64,000 nucleotides of DNA, from assembly GCF_004364125.1 (NCBI RefSeq), contig NZ_SNZV01000002.1:558001-622000 (forward strand), written 5' to 3'. This stretch comes from Sphingobacterium paludis (GTDB lineage Bacteria > Bacteroidota > Bacteroidia > Sphingobacteriales > Sphingobacteriaceae). Each line of letters opens with the position of its first letter. The stretch's first letter is position 1. The notes under the pieces were generated by a model, which worked only from the letters and a program-made list of their open reading frames with translations, was not told the origin of the DNA and did no database searches. Both the position numbers and the translations under genes were made by a program. This document shows positions 9,607 to 17,585 of the stretch, piece by piece.

Positions 9607-9654
9607 ATTATGGATTTACAAGAGACAACCAGATGGCTCTTGTAAATCCATAAT
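9607..9654. terminator. perfect 18-bp inverted repeat after the M60 pair
   Basis: Arms ATTATGGATTTACAAGAG (9607-9624) and its exact complement (9637-9654) enclose a 12-nt loop. There is no U tract on either side, so it may act as a terminator-like stem, an mRNA 3' stabiliser or a protein binding palindrome. It lies between the plus-strand M60 genes and the minus-strand EamA gene. Confidence 0.6.
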
Positions 9655-9800
9655 CCCAAGAGGTGAAATACTACCCTCTGAAATAACCCTTTCTTACTCA
9701 CAAGAAAACTTGTACGGCCCGAAAGTTTGATACGCAATGTGGCCAGGTGCAATAATCGTCAATGTTAAGTTCGCAGTCTGTTGTGCGCGTCAGTATCTTT

Positions 9801-10694
9801 TTAGCTCGTTTTCTTCCGTATATTCAACACAACCACCACCGCTAAAATGGCGATCACACCGACGCCCTGCAGCAGCGAAACATGTTCATGCAAAACGAAA
9901 TACGACATGCAAATGGCCACGGGCAGCTCGACGGCGCTTAAGATGCTGCCCAAGGATATGCCGATTTTAGGCATGCCGTAAGCAAACATCACCGGTGGAA
10001 GCACCGTTCCAAATATGGATAGCAATAAACCGTAAGGTCCAATTTTCAAGAAGGTATCGGGTTGAAACAGCGTAAAGGGCTGCAAGAGGATAAAGATAAA
10101 TAGGCAAGCGCCTGAAACCATGTAGGCGCTTTTTTGTAAGGGCGGACGATCATTGCCCACGCGGCCATTGACGATAATAAAGATAGCGTAGGCGCTGGCG
10201 GCAAGCATACCATAGAAGATGCCCATCAAATCGATTGTATGAAAATCGTGTTCAAGCAGTCCCGTTGCTAACATGGTGGCTAGCAGGATAACAATAATAC
10301 CGATTACGTTTTTTCGTGTGGGGCGCTCTTTAAATACGATGAATTCGATCAGTTGACCAATCCATATGTATTGCATGAGTAATACAATGGCCAAGGACGC
10401 TGGAACCAACTGTACGCATTTATAGTACAGTAGACTGACTGCACCGGTGGAAATCCCGCTTAGCAGGATCACCCAGGGGTTACTTTTGCCCGGGTATTTG
10501 AGAAAATACGCTCGATAACAGGTATGGACAAACAATAAGGTGAGCCATAGTATCAGCATGCCAAACAACGCTTGCACGCCGGTTACCTCGCCAAGGGTAA
10601 ACCCTTTTTCGTACGCTTTTTTGACAAAGGTGGAGAGTATTCCAAAACTTGCAGCACCAATAAAAACTGCAACGATGCCCTTTATTCGATCCAT
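9801..10694 (-). CDS. EamA/DMT-family transporter
   Basis: Inner-membrane permease of the drug/metabolite transporter superfamily. The 297-residue protein is hydrophobic throughout, with about ten predicted membrane segments in two similar halves (two EamA repeats), beginning MDRIKGIVAVFIGAASFGILSTFVKKAYEKG, a typical EamA opening. It is short on charged loops and ends in a basic tail IRKKTS. The gene is divergent from the NlpC/P60 gene, with 74 bases shared as promoter region. Substrate is unknown; relatives export amino acids or metabolites. Confidence 0.85.
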   Translation of the reverse strand: MDRIKGIVAVFIGAASFGILSTFVKKAYEKGFTLGEVTGVQALFGMLILWLTLLFVHTCYRAYFLKYPGKSNPWVILLSGISTGAVSLLYYKCVQLVPASLAIVLLMQYIWIGQLIEFIVFKERPTRKNVIGIIVILLATMLATGLLEHDFHTIDLMGIFYGMLAASAYAIFIIVNGRVGNDRPPLQKSAYMVSGACLFIFILLQPFTLFQPDTFLKIGPYGLLLSIFGTVLPPVMFAYGMPKIGISLGSILSAVELPVAICMSYFVLHEHVSLLQGVGVIAILAVVVVLNIRKKTS

Positions 10695-10756
10695 TTTTAA
10701 TTTTGGCGCAAGTTACAAAAACAAACTTGATCCTTGACTTGCAATTTTCCAATCAT

Positions 10757-10764
10757 TACATTTG
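10757..10764 (+). promoter_or_regulatory. -7 element just upstream of the NlpC/P60 gene
   Basis: TACATTTG matches TAnnTTTG and ends 4 nt before the ATG, which implies a leaderless or nearly leaderless mRNA. No good TTTG is present 19-21 nt upstream. Confidence 0.5.
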
Positions 10765-10768
10765 CTAT

Positions 10769-11377
10769 ATGGTTAAATCGATACAGCGTGTACAGTTTGT
10801 TATTTATCCGCTTCTTATAGTAATGCTTTTGCTCACATCGTGTGGCGCAAGACGGAAATCTGGTAGCACCGGGCGGGTGCTCACATCGGGCAATGCAAGT
10901 GGGAAATCAGGGATTCCGACTGATGCAAGTGATGCGCGCGGAAAACAACTGTCAGGATCTACTATGCAGGACTATGCCGATCTGCTAGGTGTTGGCGTTC
11001 GCGAACTCGATAACAAGTCGCTTTATGCGTTCATTGATAACTGGATGGGTACGCCCCACCGTTTAGGCGGGACACAGAAGTCAGGTGTTGACTGTTCCGG
11101 CTTTGTAGGGATGCTCTATAGCCAGGTGTATAGAAAAAGTTTACCCCGAACTTCCCGAGATATGGGCGATGACGTGAAACGTAAATACGAGAACAAACTA
11201 AAGGAGGGGGATCTGGTCTTTTTTTCTTTTGGCGGGAAAAATATAGACCACGTCGGCGTGTATCTACACAATAACAAATTCGTCCACGTATCCACCCGCA
11301 AAGGAGTAATTATATCAGACATGAAAGATAGCTGGTACTATAGATATTTCGTGCGATGTGGCACGCCTAAAATCTAA
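10769..11377 (+). CDS. NlpC/P60 (C40) peptidoglycan endopeptidase lipoprotein
   Basis: Cell-wall cysteine peptidase, expected to cut D-Glu-to-diamino-acid bonds in peptidoglycan stems. From the ATG at 10769 it has 202 residues: signal peptide with lipobox LLTSC (Cys25), a polar Gly/Ser linker, then the C40 domain with catalytic Cys109 in DCSGFVGMLY, His161 in DHVGVYL and a third polar residue His173 in FVHVS. The frame continues further upstream but that region contains the promoter element. Single-domain proteins of this kind are like Spr/MepS. Monocistronic; the next gene has its own promoter. Confidence 0.9.
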   Translation: MVKSIQRVQFVIYPLLIVMLLLTSCGARRKSGSTGRVLTSGNASGKSGIPTDASDARGKQLSGSTMQDYADLLGVGVRELDNKSLYAFIDNWMGTPHRLGGTQKSGVDCSGFVGMLYSQVYRKSLPRTSRDMGDDVKRKYENKLKEGDLVFFSFGGKNIDHVGVYLHNNKFVHVSTRKGVIISDMKDSWYYRYFVRCGTPKI

Positions 11378-11419
11378 CATTTAAATTACATAACTTATCG
11401 GATTCTACCGGCTCTACCG

Positions 11420-11449
11420 TTTCAAGTTCAGCCTTATTGTTTATTTTTG
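11420..11449 (+). promoter_or_regulatory. promoter of the 166-aa membrane-anchored gene
   Basis: TTTC at 11420-11423 and TATTTTTG at 11442-11449 are separated by 18 nt, a good Bacteroidota -33/-7 arrangement. It rules out an upstream ATG at 11437 as the start of the gene. Confidence 0.6.
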
Positions 11450-11469
11450 CGACATATTCTATAAATGTC

Positions 11470-11970
11470 ATGAGTAAAAGAACGAAGGCTATATTTTTGG
11501 GACTGTGTATTATCGGTTCATTTTTTATCTATTGTGTATTCTACTATTCCAATATGCTGAAAAATGCTCCCTATCGCTTTTCTGATTTCGAATACATCAC
11601 GATAGCCTACGGAACACGGGATTCCATGCTGAACACCTACAATTCGGCTACCCAAGATTACCAGTACCTGAACAGGAGCAACCAAGTCGTTAAACAGAAG
11701 CTGAAACTGACGGACGATGACCTACTGTATTTGCACCGAAAAGCGATGGAAATGGGTTTTTGGAATGTCGATAATGACATGACTACACCACGCAAAGATT
11801 CTATTGAAGGGCGTGATGTTCCCCGTTATGAGCTGGAATATAAGTATAAAGAAAAAAGCAAAAAAGTGGTGTTGGACGCAGACTTTGCAGGCAATCAGAA
11901 AATGAAAGATGCAACGAAGACGACCATTGAAAAAGTATTGGAAATGATTAATATAGCCAATGCAAGATAG
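11470..11970 (+). CDS. membrane-anchored protein of unknown function
   Basis: Not recognised. From the ATG at 11470 it has 166 residues: a basic start MSKRTK, one hydrophobic segment at about residues 7-27 that acts as an uncleaved anchor or signal peptide, then a soluble, charged domain rich in Lys, Asp and Tyr (for example the KLTDDDLLYLHRKAMEMGFW segment, which looks helical). No cysteine motif or catalytic signature was seen. It likely faces the periplasm. It has its own promoter and no operon partner; the following 380 bases are non-coding and repeat-rich. Confidence 0.7.
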   Translation: MSKRTKAIFLGLCIIGSFFIYCVFYYSNMLKNAPYRFSDFEYITIAYGTRDSMLNTYNSATQDYQYLNRSNQVVKQKLKLTDDDLLYLHRKAMEMGFWNVDNDMTTPRKDSIEGRDVPRYELEYKYKEKSKKVVLDADFAGNQKMKDATKTTIEKVLEMINIANAR

Positions 11971-12000
11971 AGGAGAGTTTGTATTGCGTAATGAGTAGAT

Positions 12001-12063
12001 AGACCTTAGTACTTAGAATCTAGTATTTAGACATTAGTGCTTAGTATATAGACCTATGTACTT
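12001..12063 (+). repeat. 21-bp degenerate tandem repeat, three units
   Basis: Three consecutive 21-nt units (12001-12021, 12022-12042, 12043-12063) share the pattern of TTAGTACTTAG/TAGTATTTAGAC. The same period and wording recur at 44241-44343. Confidence 0.7.
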
Positions 12064-12149
12064 AGAAATGGTGCCGGATCAAATACAATTACTTTTCACT
12101 TTTGACTTCTTACTTTTCACTTTTGAATTTTTACTTTTGAATTTTGTCC

Positions 12150-12226
12150 TACAAAAGTAATGCCTTGCCGCGGCATGCGGCGGAAAGGTCTGCGGGATGG
12201 ACAATCCGTTTAAAACGGAACTTTAT
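12150..12226 (+). repeat. dispersed GC-rich element, copy 1
   Basis: Runs from TACAAAAG through GGCATGCGGCGGAA and GGACAAT to GGAACT. It aligns with 44869-44940 with the same order of blocks and about 80% identity by eye. It contains the small palindrome CCGCGGCATGCGG. Non-coding in all frames. Confidence 0.7.
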
Positions 12227-12324
12227 AAAAACATCATCTCGCTGCGGCATGCGGCAAATGTAAATCTGTTATTACGTAACGACAAATTAATATAACATTT
12301 ACAATTTATTTATTTCATAAAAGC

Positions 12325-12332
12325 TAGTTTTG
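12325..12332 (+). promoter_or_regulatory. -7 element of the phosphoesterase gene
   Basis: TAGTTTTG fits TAnnTTTG, 24 nt ahead of the ATG at 12357. The TTG at 12330 that opens the reading frame lies inside this box and is not a credible start. Confidence 0.5.
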
Positions 12333-12356
12333 TCAATACACAAAACCAACGTTTCT

Positions 12357-13919
12357 ATGAAAAATATCTTTTGGGCACTTGTAGCATGTGCTCTGTCCGG
12401 AACTACCCATGCGCAAGAGTTGGCGCGCGGTGTGGTTTATATCGATGCAAATGCCAATGGCCTGCGCGACAAAAAGGAGGTTGGCCTTGCTGGCGTTAGT
12501 GTGAGCAATGGCGTCGATGTGGTGCAAACTGATGCCAAAGGAAATTACCAATTGCCCGTTCAAGATGACAATATCATTTTTGTCGTGAAACCATCGGGCT
12601 ACAAGCTGGCGTTAGATCAAGAAAATCATCCCAAGTTTTATCATATCCATAAGCCGAAGGGTTCTCCGGCATTAAAGTTTGCGGGTGTTACCGCCACAGG
12701 CAAACTGCCTAAGTCTGTCGATTTCGCCTTACAGCCCGTTGAAGAGCCTGCCAAGTTTTCTGCGTTCGTATTTGGCGATCCACAAGCTTACAACGAAGCG
12801 GAGATGGACTACTTTAAACGTGCCGTCGTCGATGAGGCGAAGACGAGAAAAGGGCCTGCCTTCGGTATTAGCTTAGGCGATCTGGTGGGGAATGACCTGA
12901 GCTTACATCCGGGCTACAAACAAACCATTAGCCAGATGGAACTGCCTTGGTATAATGTCATCGGTAACCACGACCTTAACTTTGATGTAAAAAGCGATTC
13001 CCTTTCCGACGAATCTTTCGAGCGCCTATTTGGGCCGGCAAACTATGCTTTCAATGTAGGCAATGCACATTTTATCATTTTGGATGATGTGCTTTATCCA
13101 CATCCCACCACAGGAGAAGGGTATCAAGGTGGGTTTCGGAAAGAACAGTTGGACTTTGTCGAAAATAACCTCCGTTTTGTACCAAAAGAAAAACTCGTTG
13201 TACTTGCCTTCCATATTCCGTTGAATCCGGATAATGAAGGTTGGTTTAGAAATGAAGATCGTCAACGCTTGTTTGATTTACTTAAAGATTATCCAAATAC
13301 CTTATCCCTTTCGGCACATACGCATTTTCAGCAACAGAACTATTATAACGCCTCACACGGATGGAAAGGGAAACAACCACACCACGAATATAACGTAGGT
13401 ACAACATCCGGCGACTGGTATTCTGGCCAGTTAAATGCCCAAGGTGTCCCGGTGTCTGCGATGCGTGATGGAACTCCGAAAGGATACGCAATACTGCATA
13501 TCGATAACGATAAGTATGCATTTGACTATAAGGTAGTCGGTCAAGACGACGATTATGCGATTGATCTTTATGGCCCCGCTGTTGTTTCCGCAAAATATGT
13601 AAGACGCTATCCCTTGTATGCAAACTTCTTCATCGGTGCTAAAGATAACGTGTTGCGCTATCGAGTAGACAAAGGAAATTGGAAAACGATGGAACGGGTA
13701 GCAGATCAAGACCCGGCGTACACCGCATCTGTGCTTGCTTTTGATGGTGCAGATTCGTTTGTTGATGGAAGGCGCCCTTCCGATGCGGTGCCATCAACGC
13801 ATCTCTGGAAGATCAAACTTCCGAAGCTTGCAATCGGTAAACACAGTATAACCGTTGAAGCAAAAGATATGTTTGGGCGTGTGCACACCGCCAATAAAGA
13901 GATAGAAGTCGTTGAATAG
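12357..13919 (+). CDS. secreted calcineurin-like metallophosphoesterase
   Basis: Exported metallophosphoesterase of 520 residues. A signal peptide (MKNIFWALVACALSGTTHA, cut before QEL) is followed by an SdrD/Cna-B-like domain that starts ARGVVYIDANANGLRD, then the phosphoesterase core with its metal motifs in order: FGDPQ, SLGDLVGND, VIGNHD and the closing LSAHTHFQQ. A C-terminal beta domain of about 140 residues follows, as in the MetallophosN-Metallophos-MetallophosC family. The metal ligands look complete. Substrate is probably a phosphate ester in the periplasm or on the surface. Transcribed alone. Confidence 0.87.
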   Translation: MKNIFWALVACALSGTTHAQELARGVVYIDANANGLRDKKEVGLAGVSVSNGVDVVQTDAKGNYQLPVQDDNIIFVVKPSGYKLALDQENHPKFYHIHKPKGSPALKFAGVTATGKLPKSVDFALQPVEEPAKFSAFVFGDPQAYNEAEMDYFKRAVVDEAKTRKGPAFGISLGDLVGNDLSLHPGYKQTISQMELPWYNVIGNHDLNFDVKSDSLSDESFERLFGPANYAFNVGNAHFIILDDVLYPHPTTGEGYQGGFRKEQLDFVENNLRFVPKEKLVVLAFHIPLNPDNEGWFRNEDRQRLFDLLKDYPNTLSLSAHTHFQQQNYYNASHGWKGKQPHHEYNVGTTSGDWYSGQLNAQGVPVSAMRDGTPKGYAILHIDNDKYAFDYKVVGQDDDYAIDLYGPAVVSAKYVRRYPLYANFFIGAKDNVLRYRVDKGNWKTMERVADQDPAYTASVLAFDGADSFVDGRRPSDAVPSTHLWKIKLPKLAIGKHSITVEAKDMFGRVHTANKEIEVVE

Positions 13920-14078
13920 TAATTTGTCGATGCAAAGTGCTTATTTAATAGCGAGCTAATATTCAATTAATATGAAAAGCTCACCTTTGAAGTAGAGTAA
14001 TTTTGTTCATAGTGTTATGGTTAATGTTAAGCCTATTGTGAAATATGCTGAAACAAAATTTGTTTTCATACAAATAGT

Positions 14079-14110
14079 AAAAAGGCTGCCTATCGGTAGC
14101 CTTTTTCTTT
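14079..14110. terminator. bidirectional terminator between phosphoesterase and mscS
   Basis: A stem AAAAAGGCTGCC / GGTAGCCTTTTT with loop TATC (one G-T pair) is flanked by T-rich DNA on the plus strand and A-rich DNA on the left. It can serve the convergent genes on both sides; it overlaps the mscS stop codon edge. Confidence 0.75.
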
Positions 14111-15411
14111 TATAGCTGTTGCTTGAATACCCCTCGTAAATCATCTGATGCGGGCAACTCAAAAACTTCCAGATCAAAATATTTGATCGCCGCAAATAGG
14201 TGATCAAATATGTTGGCCATGGTGTTTTCGTAGTACACCCAGTCGGTACTTGCCGCAAACATGTACAGTTCAAGCGGAAGACCATGTTCGGTAGGCGCCA
14301 GTTGCCGTACCATAAGCATCCGGTCTTGGTGTATGTTTGGATTGTTCTGAATATAATTTGTGATGTATGTCCGGAATAGACCAATGTTCGTCATACGCCT
14401 GCCGTTGATGGGCATACTGGGGTCAGCATTGGCCTGCTCATTATACGCTGTAATCTCTTTTTGGCGTTCCGCTATATAGGGAGCCAGCAGTTGAATGCGT
14501 GTCAAATCCGAGACCTCTTCTTCAGTAAGATAGCGTATGGAGGATATTTTGATAGGAATAGCCCGCTTGATACGGCGGCCGCCAAATTGCTTCATGCCGC
14601 GGTAGTTTTTGAAAGAATCTGTCAGGAGCGTATGGGTGGGGATAGACACAATTGTTTTATCGAAATTCTGTACCTTCACATTGTTTAGATTGATTTGGAT
14701 AACGTCTCCATCTGCTCCATATTTGGGCATCTCTACCCAATCGCCCACGCGTACAGAATCGTTTGCAGACACCTGAATGCTCGCTACGAAGCCAAGTATC
14801 GTATCTTTAAACACCAACATAAGAATGGCAGAAGCTGCACCTAAGGACACGAGAAAGGACCAAGGAGAGTTTCCTGTGATCACCGAAAAAGCGATCGTTC
14901 CAGCAATGAAGATCAAAAAGATCTGCACGACCTGCAGGTAGCTATCGATCGGCTTATCAGCAAAAGCCTTGGTATTTCGAAAAATGTCCCGTAATGTTTT
15001 TAAGATGCTGCTGATGAGCTTAACGATCAATACAATGATGATCACAGACAACAGTTTCATCATCACATACGTAAAATTTGGAAAGCCAATGAATATAGCG
15101 GGAAGCAATTGTTGGGCTAAGAGTACAGGAATAAGATGGCTTAGGTGGTCAAGTACCTTGTTCTCCAACAGCTTGTCGTCCCATGTCGTACTTGTTTTCG
15201 TAATCAGGCGAACGAAAAGCGTTTTTACAAGCTTTCTGGTGATGTAATCGGTTCCTAAAAGTAAGAGTAATGCGGCAAGTAAGAGGAGGCTGGTGCTGGT
15301 TAAATGTGCCATCTGTGATGGGAGACCCATGGATGCAACCCAATCAAGCGTCCAATCGTAAATAAAACTTTTTTGTAGGGTGGGAATGTTAATTATGTTT
15401 GTTTTTTCCAT
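14110..15411 (-). CDS. mechanosensitive ion channel (MscS family, YbdG-like)
   Basis: Inner-membrane channel that opens under hypo-osmotic stress. The ATG at 15411 gives MEKTNIINIPTLQKSF and 433 residues; the frame opens four codons earlier at a TTG. Four to five membrane segments precede the pore helix region around SFLVSLGAASAILMLVFKDTILGFVASIQ, then the MscS beta domain with VRVGDWVEMPKYGADGDVIQINLNNVKVQNFD and the IVSIPTHTLLTDSFKNYRGM segment. The GGRRIKRAIPI insert and long C-terminus are typical of the YbdG/MscM branch. Separated from the upstream symporter gene by a strong terminator, so it needs its own promoter. Confidence 0.88.
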   Translation of the reverse strand: MEKTNIINIPTLQKSFIYDWTLDWVASMGLPSQMAHLTSTSLLLLAALLLLLGTDYITRKLVKTLFVRLITKTSTTWDDKLLENKVLDHLSHLIPVLLAQQLLPAIFIGFPNFTYVMMKLLSVIIIVLIVKLISSILKTLRDIFRNTKAFADKPIDSYLQVVQIFLIFIAGTIAFSVITGNSPWSFLVSLGAASAILMLVFKDTILGFVASIQVSANDSVRVGDWVEMPKYGADGDVIQINLNNVKVQNFDKTIVSIPTHTLLTDSFKNYRGMKQFGGRRIKRAIPIKISSIRYLTEEEVSDLTRIQLLAPYIAERQKEITAYNEQANADPSMPINGRRMTNIGLFRTYITNYIQNNPNIHQDRMLMVRQLAPTEHGLPLELYMFAASTDWVYYENTMANIFDHLFAAIKYFDLEVFELPASDDLRGVFKQQL

Positions 15412-15425
15412 ATTAACAGACAAAT

Positions 15426-15467
15426 GTACAAAAAATGAAAGAGACGGCTTTTGGCCGTCTCTTTCAT
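15426..15467 (-). terminator. intrinsic terminator of the symporter operon
   Basis: A perfect 14-bp stem ATGAAAGAGACGGC (15435-15448) pairs with 15454-15467 around a 5-nt loop; reading the minus strand, the stem is followed by TTTTTTG. This is a textbook terminator for the nucleoside symporter gene. Confidence 0.88.
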
Positions 15468-15470
15468 CGT

Positions 15471-16832
15471 TTAATTCGTTACGCGATCATGCTTATGCTT
15501 AAAGAATAGCGCAAAGAGAATAGCGATAACCAACGTATATCCGGCAAACGCTAACCAGATATGGTGCCAGTCTTTCAATAAAATGTCGCTACTAAAGGAA
15601 CCGTCACGAAATATCGAAATTCCACGCTCCTGTATCAAATGGCGTAAAGAACCATTGTCTACATCCGTTTGAAGGTAGCCTGCGAGGCTCGCTATGTTGG
15701 GAAATGCGATCGTAAAATATTCGTCGATAACCCAGCCCGATAATAAGCTGCCCAGCACAGCGCCAAAGCCGTTGGTCATCATCATAAAGAGACCCTGCGC
15801 AGAGCTTCGAATATGCGAATTTGTTGATGTCTCAACAAATAAGGAACCGGAGATATTGAAAAAATCAAATGCCATGCCGTAGACGATACAGGATAGAATA
15901 ATCATCCACAGGCCGGTGGTGGGATCGCCGTAGGCAAATAAGCCGAATCGTAAGACCCAGGCCAGCATAGAGAGGAGCATCACTTTTTTTATACCGAACC
16001 GCTTTAGAAAAAATGGTATCGCTAAAATAAACAAGGTCTCTGAGATCTGGGAGATAGACATGATAATCGTTGAGCGCTGGATAACGATAGAATCTATATA
16101 TTTCGGGTAAAACTTGAACTCATCCAGAAACACATCGCCGTATGCGTTTGTCAATTGCAAAGCTCCCCCCAGAAACATAGAAAACACAAAGAAAAGTGCC
16201 ATCTTATAATTGTTGAAAAGCCGGAATGCTTCTAGACCAAGGGTTTGTATAAGGGATTGGCTCTGGCGATTGATGTTTCGCGGCGGGCATTTAGGGAGAC
16301 TAAGCGCAAACAGACCTAAGCCGAATGATGCGGCACCCGCAATATAAAATTGGTAAGCAGTAGCCTTGTTTCCGGTCAAGTTGACCAACCACATGGCTGC
16401 AATGAAGCCCACCGTGCCCCAAACGCGAATAGGAGGGAACGCCTTGACTAGATCATACTGTCCATTCGTCAGCGCGGTGTACGAAATGGAATTTGATAAC
16501 GCCAGCGTTGGCATGTAGAAGCACATCGCCAAAAGCATTACGTAAAAGAACGTCTGTGGATCTGTAACCTCTGGAAGGTAAAAGAGTGTAGCGCCATAAA
16601 GTAAGTGCATCAAGGAATACAACTTTTCTGCATTGACCCACCTGTCGGCAATAACGCCTAACAATGTAGGCATAAAAAGAGACGCAATACCCATGGTAGC
16701 GAAGACCGCTCCAAACTGCGTTCCGTCCCATTGTTTGGTGCCAAACCAATAGTTCGCTATCGTAATTAACCAGGCTCCCCACACGAAAAACTGGAAGAAG
16801 CTCATGATGGTTAATCGTAATTTAATTGACAT
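15471..16832 (-). CDS. nucleoside:H+ symporter family MFS transporter
   Basis: Inner-membrane uptake permease of the nucleoside:H+ symporter family (NupG/XapB type). The 453-residue protein has about twelve hydrophobic segments. The opening LRLTIMSFFQFFVWGAWLITIANYW, the loop GVIADRWVNAEKLY and the GQYDLVKAFPPIRVWGTVGFI segment are characteristic. It follows the DUF151-UVR gene by 18 nt on the same strand, so the two are likely co-transcribed; import of nucleosides and a ribonucleotide-cleaving nuclease would fit a salvage role, though that is inference. Confidence 0.87.
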   Translation of the reverse strand: MSIKLRLTIMSFFQFFVWGAWLITIANYWFGTKQWDGTQFGAVFATMGIASLFMPTLLGVIADRWVNAEKLYSLMHLLYGATLFYLPEVTDPQTFFYVMLLAMCFYMPTLALSNSISYTALTNGQYDLVKAFPPIRVWGTVGFIAAMWLVNLTGNKATAYQFYIAGAASFGLGLFALSLPKCPPRNINRQSQSLIQTLGLEAFRLFNNYKMALFFVFSMFLGGALQLTNAYGDVFLDEFKFYPKYIDSIVIQRSTIIMSISQISETLFILAIPFFLKRFGIKKVMLLSMLAWVLRFGLFAYGDPTTGLWMIILSCIVYGMAFDFFNISGSLFVETSTNSHIRSSAQGLFMMMTNGFGAVLGSLLSGWVIDEYFTIAFPNIASLAGYLQTDVDNGSLRHLIQERGISIFRDGSFSSDILLKDWHHIWLAFAGYTLVIAILFALFFKHKHDRVTN

Positions 16833-16850
16833 AGTATGTTGTTAGGGGAA

Positions 16851-17477
16851 TTATGATTTTCTGCGTTCGATTTCGTCACGGATTTTAGCGGCAGTTTCGT
16901 ACTGCTCTGCCTCAATGGCTTTATTTAATGTCGCTTCCAACTGTTCGTCGTTAAGATTGGCGTAGGGAGATTTGGTTTGTTTTTTCTTTTCTGGTTCAGG
17001 TTCCTTGTGCAAGGTGTTCTCCTTTTGCGGGAGGTTTTCGATATTTTCCAAAAAAGCGAAGTCATTACTTTCAATGATGATGCCTGCGGCATCCATAATG
17101 AAATCATACGTATAGATTGGCGAACCAAACCGAACGGCAAGGGCTACGGCATCTGATGTTCGCGAGTCAAGTTCAATCGTTTTTTCGCCATCCGAGCAGA
17201 TCAATTTCGCGAAAAAGATACCATCGATAAGATTATAAATGAGTACTTCTTGCACGTTGATATGAAAATTATCTGCAAATGTTTTGAAGAGATCATGCGT
17301 TAAGGGGCGCGAAGGTTGCATTTTTTCAATCTCTACAGCAATAGCTTGAGCCTCAAAGCCGCCAATTATGATCGGAAGTCGCCGGTTGCCTCCTATTTCA
17401 CCCAATACAAGCGCGTAAGCTCCGGACTGTGTTTGACTATATGATAACCCAACTATATCTAATTTGATTTTCTTCAT
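16851..17477 (-). CDS. bifunctional nuclease family protein (DUF151 + UVR)
   Basis: Cytoplasmic 208-residue protein. Residues 1 to about 130 form a DUF151/bifunctional-nuclease domain (MKKIKLDIVGLSYSQTQSGAYALVLGE, then IIIGGFEAQAIAVEIE and TSDAVALAVRFGSPIY), a family with reported DNase and RNase activity in plants. After a Lys/Glu/Pro-rich linker the last 35 residues form a UVR (UvrB/UvrC interaction) helix pair, LNDEQLEATLNKAIEAEQYETAAKIRDEI. The combination is common in Bacteroidota. Upstream of the nucleoside symporter, probably one transcript. Confidence 0.88.
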   Translation of the reverse strand: MKKIKLDIVGLSYSQTQSGAYALVLGEIGGNRRLPIIIGGFEAQAIAVEIEKMQPSRPLTHDLFKTFADNFHINVQEVLIYNLIDGIFFAKLICSDGEKTIELDSRTSDAVALAVRFGSPIYTYDFIMDAAGIIIESNDFAFLENIENLPQKENTLHKEPEPEKKKQTKSPYANLNDEQLEATLNKAIEAEQYETAAKIRDEIERRKS

Positions 17478-17525
17478 TCTTGATGCCTTACCGTCCTACA
17501 AAGATGTAAATATTCAAGACAAAAT

Positions 17526-17564
17526 AAAAATGGCCAGACGCAATTTGTTGACGCCTAGCCATTT
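17526..17564 (-). terminator. terminator after etfA
   Basis: AAATGGC (17528-17534) pairs with GCCATTT (17558-17564), with a further imperfect CAGACG/CGCCTA part inside. On the minus strand the stem runs into TTTTTATTTTG. It separates etfBA from the DUF151 gene. Confidence 0.7.
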
Positions 17565-17585
17565 ACTTTGTTTAAATAGTGTTGT

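Larger units (their letters stand above)
11971..12356. other. repeat-bearing intergenic region
   Basis: Holds a run of 21-bp degenerate repeats (about 12001-12063), a Thr/Phe-like low-complexity stretch with repeated ACTTTTGA (12090-12145), a GC-rich dispersed element (12150-12226) and a further GCGGCATGCGGC echo near 12243-12254. The phosphoesterase promoter sits at the right edge. Confidence 0.7.

Noticed and set aside
12330..12356. TTG start for the phosphoesterase
   Set aside because: It falls inside the -7 promoter box; the ATG at 12357 starts a normal signal peptide.
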